Source: Flavobacteriales bacterium
Lineage (GTDB): Bacteria > Bacteroidota > Bacteroidia > Flavobacteriales_D > Crocinitomicaceae
Direction: 5' to 3'
Length of the DNA: 10,299 bases
Assembly (NCBI GenBank): GCA_009926905.1
Contig: RFNX01000571.1
Coordinates: 1 to 10,299 of the forward strand
The translations under genes were made by a program, and so were the position numbers. Each line of letters opens with the position of its first letter. Within the stretch, counting starts at the first letter, position 1. Below the pieces are notes generated by a model, which made no database searches, was not told the DNA's origin, and saw nothing but the letters and a program-made list of their open reading frames with translations. Below are positions 1-6,640 of this stretch, piece after piece.

Positions 1-3000
1 CACAAGCACAGGTTGTTATTAATGAAGTAATGGTAAATCCACAAACAAGTTCTACGAGTTCACAGTTTCAATCGTTAAAAATGTGTTCGCAGACGACTTA
101 TGGAAATGAATACATCGAACTTTACAATCCAACTGCTTGTCCTGTTGATATTAGCTGTTACTTAATTGGTTTCAATGGAAACTTTTCAACAGGAATCAAC
201 GGAACTTTTCGTTTCCCAGCAGGATCCGTGATTCAACCTAATGGTTTTTTATCAATTGGTGGACCAAATTCAGGAGCAACAATTAATCTTGCGACATTTT
301 GTTCAACAGCAAATCTTAGTACTGATGCCGACAGATGGTATCTTCCAAATGGTGATGGTTATTTAATTCTTTGGGATGCCAACGGTGTTGCAGTTGATGC
401 GGTTTATTGGACAACAAATCCAAATGAAGCTTCAAAATGGGGTGCAGATTCAGATATTTCTTTAGCACCTACATTTATTGCTACAGGTACGAGTTGTACA
501 TCAATTGCTACTCTTAATGGGCCAGCTCAAATACCTGCTACTTCGAGTATCGTGAGTTATGCAGGTCAAGCTCCTACAATTGGAACGGTTATTCACAGAT
601 CAAACGACGGAGCATCGACTTGGGCAACAAATGGTTTAGCAACAATTAATGCTTGTAATGGAACATGTCAATCTGCAGGTTCATCTTTTGTTTTAAATGC
701 AACAGTTTCTCAACCAACTTGTGGAAATAGCGATGGCACAATTTCCTTTAATCCTTCTCCGACAGATACCTATTTTTACGCATGGCCATTCCCAAGTACA
801 GGTAATGTAAGCAATGCAACATCATTAGCCGCAGGTTCTTATCCAGTAACCATTACTAATCTTGCGGGTTGCTCAATTGATACAACTATAATTTTGTCAG
901 AAATCCCTTGTGGAAATACCTGTGATCCTAATGGAAATCTTATTGTTTATTCTAATTATAATGGTGGAATTCTCACAATCAATGTCGATCAGAATATTCC
1001 CAATTTAAAAATTGGAATTTGTACTTATGAACCAATTCAAGTTTCTTTTACTGGTCCATTTGTAGGGAATATTACACAGGTTATTTATGCTGGAATGAAC
1101 TCAAATCAGAATAATAATAATTGCGGACTAGGTAATTTTACAACCTCAATAACAGGTGTTCCATCTAGTATCGTAACAATCAGTCCTCCAATGACACCAC
1201 CACCTGTTGGGTATACACCAACACATGGAAATGGAGCAGAACCCTGGGGTGGACTTATGCTAGGGTCAAATGGACCATGTGATACCACAATCGCTGGAGG
1301 TGGAGGAAATACTCCTGATGAGATAGTATATTACTTTCAGAACGCAACATCTGGAACTCTGCTTTATCATCAAACTCAATATGCTTGTTGGGTAAATGAA
1401 ACACTTAATGTTACTGCTGGAGGTAACTGTTGTATTCTACCACCAGATTTGTGTAATCTCGCAGCAACAGTTAGCGTTGTGCCAAATTCTGCTTGTGCAC
1501 CTTGTAATTATAGTGGTCCAACCATTTTAATTAATGAATTAATGATTTCTCCCTCTTCATTTGATGGATCATTGAGTGGAGACGGAGGTGTTTCATCTGG
1601 TAGAGGAGAGTGGATTGAATTGTTTAATCCTAATTGGTGTGATTCAGTCGATATTTCATGTTATTATTTAGGAAACAGTGCACCGGGAGGTGGAATAGGT
1701 TCGAGTACTCAAGCAGGTGGATATGTAATTCCTTCTGGAACAATTCTCCCTCCACTTGGTTTAGCAATGATTAGAGGAATAAACGCGCCACCTGTTCCTG
1801 CGAATCTTTTAATTCAAAATGGCGGAAATGTTGCGGAATTAATAGTACCAGGAAATATTTCTGATATTGGAGTTTGTGTTGGAAATAACACTACTCGTCT
1901 ATGGTTTCCAAATGCTGGAGGTTGGTTTGCATTTTATAATTCTCAAGGTGTTCCACAGGATGCTGTAAGCTGGGCTAGCGGTGGAAGTAATCAAGATAAA
2001 GCAGGAAATCCATGTATTGCTCAATTAACTCCTTGTAACTTTAGTGGTCAATTAGCAAGCTATAATCAAATCCCAAGTAATCGTAAAGCGCAAGCAACAA
2101 CTGTTGACGCCTCAAGTCACACAGGACAATCTATCAGAAGAATTCCGGATGGTGGTGCTTGGGCGAATTTTGGAGCACCAACTTACGGTTCTTGCAACGA
2201 TCCAGCGAATTGCGCTTTGGTAACAGCAATTGCAGATTGTAATGGAACGGCAACAGTGAATGTAACTTCTGGAACAGCACCTTTTACTTACCAATGGAAC
2301 GATCCTTTGAATCAAACAACGCAAACAGCATCCAATTTATGTGATGGTGTTTATCAAGTTTTAGTTACTGATGCAGACTCGTGTACGCAAACTTTATCTG
2401 CAACAGTTACTACGAATCCATTTGACTTAACAGCTGTGGTGCAACAACCTGAATGTCTGCAAAACAATGGTTCCATTTCATTAAATCCTTTTAGTGCAAC
2501 TTACACATACAGTTGGTCACCTAATGTATCCACAACAAATTCTGCTTCTAACTTAGCACAAGGTTCTTATTCCATTACGATTACAGAAGCTGGCTGTACG
2601 TTCGATACGACAATTATTCTTCAAAATCCAGCACCATTTACAGCAACTTTAACATCAACGAATACAACTTGTGGTGACGATAACGGTTCCGTTTCTATAA
2701 CAACAGCTCCAGCGGGAAATTATACGTATACTTGGACTCCAAATGTAGCAACAACTAACAACGCATCTCAACTTCCAGCAGGTAGTTATACCATTTCAAT
2801 TTCAGATTCTATTTGCGGAACAACTTTGCAGGCGACAATTTTACCAAGTCAAGCACTTTCATCGATTGCAGCTGTCACTCCAACATCTTGCAATCAAAGC
2901 AATGGATTCATAAATATAGATGTTTTTCCAGCAGCAACTTATAGTTACTCGTGGAATCCTCCAATTTCAACAGCTGATACTGCAATAAATGTAGCAAGTG

Positions 3001-3824
3001 GAACTTATATAATTACTTATACGGATAGTACTTGTGTAGATGATACAACGATAGTAATTGCGCCCTCTGTTGCACCAATAGATATTCTTGCAAATATAAC
3101 AGCAACTAATTGTGGAACAAGTAATGGTGCATTAGCTGTGAATCAAGTAAATGGAGGAATCGCTCCTTATCTATATAGTTTTGGAGGACAGCCTTATTCA
3201 AGCACTATGAACTACCCAAATCTTGATAATTCAGATTATGTTTTGAGTGTTCAGGATGCAAATGGCTGCTTATATCAAGAAACGTTTTCAGTACCAGAAA
3301 TTCCTGGCCCAAGTCAACTGTTTATTTCAATTCAAAACCCAAATTGTGGATACAATAATGGATTCATCACAATTGATGGAGCTTCAGGTGGAATTCAACC
3401 CTATAATTTCACATTTAATAATCAACAAGTTTCTACTTTGAATTTTACAGATTTATACCCAGGTGCATATTCTGCTGGAGTTGTTGATAATTATGGTTGT
3501 TCTTTTTCTCAAAACATTATTTTAATAAATGAAGCTGGTTTATCGAACATATTTATTCCAAATGTCTTTACACCTAACAATGACGCAGGTGAAACCAATG
3601 AAGTTTGGCGTGTGACTGCAACGTGTATTCAAACTTTTGAATGTCAGATTTTCAATCGTTGGGGAGAAATGGTATATGAATTTGGAGATATAAATGGTTA
3701 TTGGGATGGAAGAACATCAAAAGGAAAAGAGGTAGTTGATGGTGTTTACTTCTACAAAGTAACTTTTGGTTTTTATGACTCAACAGAAGATGTTTACCAT
3801 GGTCATATTACAGTAATTAGATAG
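1..3824 (+). CDS. Giant T9SS-secreted surface protein with two LTD modules, SprB-type repeats and a type B sorting domain (5' partial)
   Basis: This is a cell-surface or secreted protein exported by the type IX system; its binding target is unknown. The frame is open to the left edge: codons from base 3 read QAQVVINEVMVNP, so the ATG at base 30 is internal. QAQ looks like the end of a Sec signal peptide that starts outside the window. About 1273 residues are visible. In order they are: LTD module 1 (12-660), one SprB-type repeat (687-902), an uncharacterised domain (918-1460), LTD module 2 (1521-2204), six more SprB-type repeats (2214-3539), and a C-terminal gliding-motility-associated/type B sorting domain (about 3546-3824). 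The sorting domain has the motifs IPNVFTPNND, FNRWGEMVY, YWDG and DGVYFYKV. In the family, type B domains direct export and surface attachment, usually with a PorP/SprF partner. The stop lies two bases before the next gene. The adhesin role is inferred. Confidence 0.9.
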   Translation, partial: QAQVVINEVMVNPQTSSTSSQFQSLKMCSQTTYGNEYIELYNPTACPVDISCYLIGFNGNFSTGINGTFRFPAGSVIQPNGFLSIGGPNSGATINLATFCSTANLSTDADRWYLPNGDGYLILWDANGVAVDAVYWTTNPNEASKWGADSDISLAPTFIATGTSCTSIATLNGPAQIPATSSIVSYAGQAPTIGTVIHRSNDGASTWATNGLATINACNGTCQSAGSSFVLNATVSQPTCGNSDGTISFNPSPTDTYFYAWPFPSTGNVSNATSLAAGSYPVTITNLAGCSIDTTIILSEIPCGNTCDPNGNLIVYSNYNGGILTINVDQNIPNLKIGICTYEPIQVSFTGPFVGNITQVIYAGMNSNQNNNNCGLGNFTTSITGVPSSIVTISPPMTPPPVGYTPTHGNGAEPWGGLMLGSNGPCDTTIAGGGGNTPDEIVYYFQNATSGTLLYHQTQYACWVNETLNVTAGGNCCILPPDLCNLAATVSVVPNSACAPCNYSGPTILINELMISPSSFDGSLSGDGGVSSGRGEWIELFNPNWCDSVDISCYYLGNSAPGGGIGSSTQAGGYVIPSGTILPPLGLAMIRGINAPPVPANLLIQNGGNVAELIVPGNISDIGVCVGNNTTRLWFPNAGGWFAFYNSQGVPQDAVSWASGGSNQDKAGNPCIAQLTPCNFSGQLASYNQIPSNRKAQATTVDASSHTGQSIRRIPDGGAWANFGAPTYGSCNDPANCALVTAIADCNGTATVNVTSGTAPFTYQWNDPLNQTTQTASNLCDGVYQVLVTDADSCTQTLSATVTTNPFDLTAVVQQPECLQNNGSISLNPFSATYTYSWSPNVSTTNSASNLAQGSYSITITEAGCTFDTTIILQNPAPFTATLTSTNTTCGDDNGSVSITTAPAGNYTYTWTPNVATTNNASQLPAGSYTISISDSICGTTLQATILPSQALSSIAAVTPTSCNQSNGFINIDVFPAATYSYSWNPPISTADTAINVASGTYIITYTDSTCVDDTTIVIAPSVAPIDILANITATNCGTSNGALAVNQVNGGIAPYLYSFGGQPYSSTMNYPNLDNSDYVLSVQDANGCLYQETFSVPEIPGPSQLFISIQNPNCGYNNGFITIDGASGGIQPYNFTFNNQQVSTLNFTDLYPGAYSAGVVDNYGCSFSQNIILINEAGLSNIFIPNVFTPNNDAGETNEVWRVTATCIQTFECQIFNRWGEMVYEFGDINGYWDGRTSKGKEVVDGVYFYKVTFGFYDSTEDVYHGHITVIR
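12..660 (+). repeat. LTD (lamin-tail domain-like) module, copy 1
   Basis: This part of the surface protein opens with the strand VVINEVMVNP and contains YIELYNP, VDISCYLIG and DGYLILWDANGVAVDAVYW. It ends near VIHRSNDGASTW. The same order of motifs recurs in copy 2 at 1521-2204, so the protein carries an internal duplication of about 215-230 residues. LTDs are immunoglobulin-fold modules common in extracellular bacterial proteins. The copies are clearly diverged at the DNA level, so the duplication is not recent. Confidence 0.8.
687..902 (+). repeat. SprB-type repeat, isolated copy 1
   Basis: About 72 residues contain the hallmarks of the tandem copies further on: QPTCGNSDGTISF, an aromatic YFYAW strand, SLAAGSYPVTITN, then GCSIDTTIIL. 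It sits alone between LTD copy 1 and the uncharacterised domain. This suggests that an LTD plus repeat unit was duplicated and the repeats expanded only after the second LTD. Confidence 0.75.
918..1460 (+). other. Uncharacterised Cys-containing domain inside the surface protein
   Basis: About 180 residues separate the first SprB-type repeat from LTD copy 2 and match neither module. The region begins around NGNLIVYSNYNGG, continues with VDQNIPNLKIGICTYEP and VSFTGPFVGN, and has an Asn run next to NCGLGNF. It then has a Pro-rich stretch (MTPPPVGYTP), HGNGAEPWGG, CDTTIAGGGGNTPDE, and ends near CWVNETLNVTAGGNCC. From memory, similar stretches occur in other Bacteroidota surface proteins, but I cannot name a family. 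Several cysteines suggest disulfides. Its function is unknown. Confidence 0.55.
1521..2204 (+). repeat. LTD (lamin-tail domain-like) module, copy 2
   Basis: The second copy starts with TILINELMISP and includes GEWIELFNPNWC, VDISCYYLGN, TRLWFPNAGGWFAFYNSQG, PQDAVSW and SIRRIPDGGAWANFG. Each has a counterpart in the same order in copy 1 (12-660). It carries extra Gly/Ser-rich loops, for example DGSLSGDGGVSSGRGE, that copy 1 lacks. Confidence 0.8.
2214..3539 (+). repeat. Six tandem SprB-type repeats (copies 2-7)
   Basis: The units begin near 2214, 2421, 2634, 2856, 3081 and 3312, with a period of about 69-77 residues. Most share a (T/P)xCGxxNGxI-like turn, a YxYxW strand, an (A/P)xGxYxxxxTD-like strand and a second Cys near the end. 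The two cysteines per unit could form a disulfide within each unit. The first unit is the most diverged (ADCNGTATVNV) and the last two resemble each other most (PYLYSF, PYNFTF). Related repeats occur in the gliding adhesin SprB of Flavobacterium johnsoniae. The likely role is a stalk that holds the LTD modules away from the cell. Confidence 0.85.
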
Positions 3825-3826
3825 AA

Positions 3827-4219
3827 ATGACATTAAAAGAAACAATTGAAGCGGTTGAAAAATTTCATGATGCTTTCGGTATTAAGAATAATTACCAACC
3901 AACAGTAGGATTAAATGAATCTGAAATCGAGTTGAGGTTTAATTTAATGAAAGAAGAGAATGAAGAATACCTTGAGGCTGCAAAGAATGGCGACATTGTT
4001 GAAATCGCTGATGCCTTAGGTGATCAATTATATATTCTTTGTGGGACAATATTAAAACATGGACTTCAATACAAAATCGAAGAAGTTTTTCAAGAAATTC
4101 AACGTTCTAATATGAGTAAATTAGATGTAAATGGACAACCAATTTATCGCGAAGACGGAAAGGTAATGAAATCTGAATTGTATTTCAGGCCTAACATCAA
4201 ATCTATCCTTGAAAAATAG
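3827..4219 (+). CDS. MazG/PRA-PH-fold nucleoside triphosphate pyrophosphohydrolase-like protein
   Basis: This is a 130-residue cytoplasmic all-alpha protein with no signal peptide. The all-alpha NTP-pyrophosphatase metal motif is present: E43-E44-x-x-E47 with E50, followed by E59-x-x-D62 and D66 (EENEEYLE and EIADALGD). Family members hydrolyse a nucleotide triphosphate, or phosphoribosyl-ATP, to the monophosphate and pyrophosphate, with Mg2+ held by these acidic residues. The C-terminal part (SNMSKLD, then GKVMKSELYFRPN) resembles the nucleotide-contacting tail of such proteins. It is too short for a two-domain MazG, and no histidine-biosynthesis gene is nearby, so HisE is unlikely. The ATG follows the surface-protein stop by two bases, which suggests translational coupling. 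House-cleaning hydrolysis of damaged or non-canonical nucleotides is the most likely role, but the substrate cannot be read from sequence. Confidence 0.82.
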   Translation: MTLKETIEAVEKFHDAFGIKNNYQPTVGLNESEIELRFNLMKEENEEYLEAAKNGDIVEIADALGDQLYILCGTILKHGLQYKIEEVFQEIQRSNMSKLDVNGQPIYREDGKVMKSELYFRPNIKSILEK

Positions 4220-4247
4220 TTATTCACTTACAATATTTCATTACTTT

Positions 4248-4263
4248 ATTTGATTTTTCAAAT
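4248..4263. other. Small AT-rich inverted repeat after the pyrophosphohydrolase gene
   Basis: ATTTGA and TCAAAT form a perfect 6-bp inverted repeat around a TTTT loop, 28 bases after the pyrophosphohydrolase stop. No T-run follows it, so it is a poor intrinsic terminator. It could be a weak 3' end or an operator, or it could be chance in AT-rich DNA. Confidence 0.25.
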
Positions 4264-4281
4264 CGACCTTCATTGATTTAA

Positions 4282-4289
4282 TAGCTTTG
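4282..4289 (+). promoter_or_regulatory. Candidate -7 element for the ureohydrolase-fold gene
   Basis: TAGCTTTG matches the Bacteroidota -7 consensus TAnnTTTG exactly, 26 bases before the preferred ATG at 4316. The nearest TTTG upstream (4249-4252) is about 29 bases away, longer than the usual spacing of roughly 17-23 bases. The promoter is therefore only half supported. Confidence 0.3.
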
Positions 4290-4315
4290 GCATTTAGTTG
4301 CTCAAATATTATCTA

Positions 4316-5461
4316 ATGAAAGATATTTCTATTTATTTCACACCAATCTCAATAGAAGGACCTTGGTCAGAAGAACAGATTGGTAGTAAAATCAAAAATT
4401 ATAGTACCGATTTTCCAGAAATAGAAAAAAAAAGTTGTGTATTATTTTCAGTTCCTGAATTTAGAGGGAATAAATCCATAAATTCCGCAACAATTAATTC
4501 AGATTTTAGAACTTCATTTTACAATCATTATGTCGGTCAAAATTGGAACTTTAATGTTGTCGATTTGGGCGAAATTTTACCTGGAAATGAAATTAAAGAT
4601 ACTTATTTCGCAGTTGCTAATGTAGTTTCAGAATTAGTTAAAATTAATGCAATTCCAATTGTTTTAGGAGGGAGCCAAGATTTGATTTTTTCTGTTTATA
4701 AAGGATATGAAAATTTGGAGCAATTAGTAAATATTTGTTCTATTGACCATTGTTTGGATTTAGGAGTAACGAATGAAGATATCAACTCCAATGGCTATTT
4801 GAGTCAAATATTAGTGCATCGCCCATGTTATTTATTTAATCACGCAAATATCGGTTTACAAATACCATATATAAGTCCAAAAGAGCTTGATTTGTTTGAA
4901 AAATTATATTTTGATATTTGTAGGCTAGGGGAGTTTAATTCAGATTTTAAATATGCCGAGCCGCATTTAAGGAATGCAGACATAATTAATATTGATTTTG
5001 GTTCGATAAAATCATCTGAAGTTTTAACTATTAAAGGAATTCCGAATGGATTTTATGCCGAACAAATTTGTCAAATTGCAAAATATGCAGGGGTCGCTGA
5101 TAAGGTAAGCTCATTTGGTATTTTTAATTTAGAAAACTTAAATGATGTCTCTTCTAAATTACTAGCTCAAGTGATTTGGTATTTTATTGATGGCGTTGCA
5201 ATGCGACATGGGGATTTTCCAATTGGAAGTAAATCAGATTACCATAAATTCACTGTTTTTGCTGAAGATGCGAAACATGAACTAATTTTTTATCGGAGCA
5301 ATAAATCAGAAAGGTGGTGGATGGAAGTACCATACCCACCTGTTGAAGGAAAAAAATACGAGCGGCATTACATCGTACCATGTAATAAATCGGATTATGA
5401 AAATGCATTAAAAAATGAAATTCCAGATATATGGTGGAAAACCTATCATAAACTAAGCTGA
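4316..5461 (+). CDS. Degenerate arginase/formimidoylglutamase-fold (ureohydrolase superfamily) protein
   Basis: This 381-residue soluble protein has the layout of a ureohydrolase, a family of Mn2+ enzymes that cleave arginine, agmatine or formimidoylglutamate. The three landmark motifs are recognisable but altered. GGxH is GGSQD (118-122), with Gln121 in place of the first metal His. DAHxD is DHCLD (144-148), with Cys at the His position and a His one residue early. SxDxD is NIDFG (225-229), where the last Asp is Gly. Three of six ligand positions are thus lost, so classical hydrolysis is unlikely. From memory, related proteins annotated as formimidoylglutamase sit beside gldK in other Flavobacteriia, which would imply a conserved non-enzymatic or changed role. 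The ATG at 4316 (MKDISIYF) is preferred to an in-frame TTG at 4298, because the six extra residues have no support. No other histidine- or arginine-degradation gene is present. Confidence 0.85.
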   Translation: MKDISIYFTPISIEGPWSEEQIGSKIKNYSTDFPEIEKKSCVLFSVPEFRGNKSINSATINSDFRTSFYNHYVGQNWNFNVVDLGEILPGNEIKDTYFAVANVVSELVKINAIPIVLGGSQDLIFSVYKGYENLEQLVNICSIDHCLDLGVTNEDINSNGYLSQILVHRPCYLFNHANIGLQIPYISPKELDLFEKLYFDICRLGEFNSDFKYAEPHLRNADIINIDFGSIKSSEVLTIKGIPNGFYAEQICQIAKYAGVADKVSSFGIFNLENLNDVSSKLLAQVIWYFIDGVAMRHGDFPIGSKSDYHKFTVFAEDAKHELIFYRSNKSERWWMEVPYPPVEGKKYERHYIVPCNKSDYENALKNEIPDIWWKTYHKLS

Positions 5462-5492
5462 TTTCTCTTTGTTTTTTTCTAGTAATATTTCG

Positions 5493-5507
5493 TTATTTAA
5501 TAAATAA
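5493..5507. other. AT-only inverted repeat upstream of the PorP-like gene
   Basis: TTATTTA and TAAATAA are perfect 7-bp arms around a single A. They lie between a T-rich stretch (5462-5480) that follows the ureohydrolase stop and the PorP-like start at 5580. The repeat may be an operator or chance. The T-rich stretch has no clear stem before it, so I do not call a terminator. Confidence 0.2.
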
Positions 5508-5541
5508 TTCCTATTTTAGCCACCTAATTTAAGGTCTAAGT

Positions 5542-5549
5542 TATACTTG
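5542..5549 (+). promoter_or_regulatory. Candidate -7 element for the porP-gldKLM cluster
   Basis: TATACTTG differs from the Bacteroidota -7 consensus TAnnTTTG at one position and lies 30 bases before the PorP-like ATG. No clean TTTG stands at the expected upstream distance; TTTTA at 5514-5518 is the closest. The 118-bp gap is a sensible place for the cluster's promoter, but the site itself is weak. Confidence 0.25.
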
Positions 5550-5579
5550 TTCCGAAAGTTGGAAAGTTAAATAAACCAT

Positions 5580-6530
5580 ATGCTATTGAAAAACAGTTTT
5601 TTAAGCTTCGCAATGATGCTTATCTGCTTTGGGCTTAAAGCTCAGCAAGACAAGCTAATAACGCATTTTATTTACGATAAAATGTCAATCAATCCTGGTA
5701 AAACGGGAATTGATTTGTATAATGGAATATGTGCAACTTCTATTTACAGGAATCAATGGGATAAAATCAATGGTGCTCCAAACTCAGCGGTGCTAAACAT
5801 TGAAGCAAATTTGACAAAATATTTCCCAGGAGGAGTTGGAATTGCTTTTTACCATGATGCAATTGGTTTTGCAAGACAAAATAATGTGTTATTAAACTAT
5901 TCATATCCAATACAAATCGGTCGTGCTGGCGTTTTGGGAATTGGAGTAGGTTTAGGAATCATGAATTATGGATTGAATCCTGATTGGGTACCACCTACAA
6001 ATAATCCAGATCCAACGTTACCTGTTGGTTTTGCAGCAACAAGTTTCGATGCAAATTTTGGTTTGTATTTCAATGGAAAAGATTTTTACGGAGGAATTTC
6101 TTCAACACATTTATCTGCATCATTATTACAACAATCAGTTGCAGGCTTCTCACAAAGTTATCAAACCGCACGCCATTACTACATAATGGGAGGTAAACGT
6201 TTTAAGAAAATTGGTCCAGGTGATATTGATGCTCAAGTTTTATTGAGAACGGAATTCGTTAAGTTTTCAGCAGACATAAACGCAAGATATATTCTTGACT
6301 TACCTGGTAAAAAACAAATATATGGAGGTTTTACTTACCGCACGTCTGATGCAGTTGCTCTTATGGTTGGATATACGCCAATTCCAAAAATGACTGTAGG
6401 ATATTCTTATGATTTGACAATAAATAAATTATCTAGTATTTCTCGTGGATCTCACGAACTTGTAGTTAAGTATTGTTACTATCTACCTCCTCCACCGAAA
6501 CAAAGAGCAAGACATCCTCGTTGGTTGTAG
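5580..6530 (+). CDS. porP: PorP/SprF-family type IX secretion outer-membrane protein
   Basis: This is a 316-residue outer-membrane beta-barrel of the T9SS PorP/SprF family. A Sec signal peptide (MLLKNSFLSFAMMLICFGLKA, cut before Gln22) is followed by the family's N-terminal pattern: INPGKTG at about 37-43, then YRNQWDKINGAP at about 56-67. Gly/aromatic beta strands then run to near residue 300 (NIEANLTKY, GGVGIAFYHD, NYSYPIQIG, FYGGISSTHL, MVGYTPI, VGYSYD). The tail is short, proline-rich and basic (PPPPKQRARHPRWL). In Porphyromonas gingivalis, porP heads porPKLMN, and the same order here points to the core PorP rather than a cargo-specific SprF. A SprF-like role for the surface protein at 1-3824 remains possible. 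The gap to gldK is 110 bp and holds no clear promoter or terminator, so co-transcription is likely. Confidence 0.92.
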   Translation: MLLKNSFLSFAMMLICFGLKAQQDKLITHFIYDKMSINPGKTGIDLYNGICATSIYRNQWDKINGAPNSAVLNIEANLTKYFPGGVGIAFYHDAIGFARQNNVLLNYSYPIQIGRAGVLGIGVGLGIMNYGLNPDWVPPTNNPDPTLPVGFAATSFDANFGLYFNGKDFYGGISSTHLSASLLQQSVAGFSQSYQTARHYYIMGGKRFKKIGPGDIDAQVLLRTEFVKFSADINARYILDLPGKKQIYGGFTYRTSDAVALMVGYTPIPKMTVGYSYDLTINKLSSISRGSHELVVKYCYYLPPPPKQRARHPRWL

Positions 6531-6640
6531 AAAATAAAATTAGTTGAAAATTGTAACCATTTGTACAGTTCTCCCGTTATAACCAAACTTAAATCCTGTA
6601 GCAAGTTGATTTGGAAACTGGTAGAACCAAAAACGATAAA

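Noticed and set aside
30..32. ATG at base 30 as the start of the large surface protein.
   Set aside because: The frame is open upstream and reads QAQVVINEV, completing the first LTD strand and the tail of a signal peptide, so the true start is outside the window.
1106..1288. A 60-residue reverse-strand reading frame, and similar ones at 2112-2324, 8938-9141 and 9915-10139.
   Set aside because: All lie wholly inside confidently assigned + strand genes, have no family-like features, and are expected from codon bias.
3247..3441. Short + strand frames at 3247-3441 and 6795-7001.
   Set aside because: They are out-of-frame readings within the SprB repeats and gldK, with no recognisable sequence.
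3827..4219. HisE (phosphoribosyl-ATP pyrophosphatase) for the 130-residue gene.
   Set aside because: The fold motifs fit the wider family, but there are no his genes nearby and the C-terminus is not typical of HisE.
4298..4315. TTG at 4298 as the start of the ureohydrolase-fold gene.
   Set aside because: It adds only six residues (MLKYYL) before a plausible ATG at 4316. It also lies between the candidate -7 element and that ATG, and has no other support.
5462..5480. The T-rich stretch after the ureohydrolase stop as an intrinsic terminator.
   Set aside because: No GC-rich or stable stem precedes the T-run, so termination is not supported from sequence alone.
6611..6640. TTG at 6611 as the start of gldK.
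   Set aside because: It would put ten polar residues before a textbook lipoprotein signal. The ATG at 6641 gives a proper lipobox.
6531..6640. A promoter or terminator between the PorP-like gene and gldK, including TTGATTTG at 6606-6613 and the palindrome GTTATAAC at 6576-6583.
   Set aside because: The -7-like site has a mismatch and no suitable -33 element. The palindrome is short and there is no stem plus T-run.
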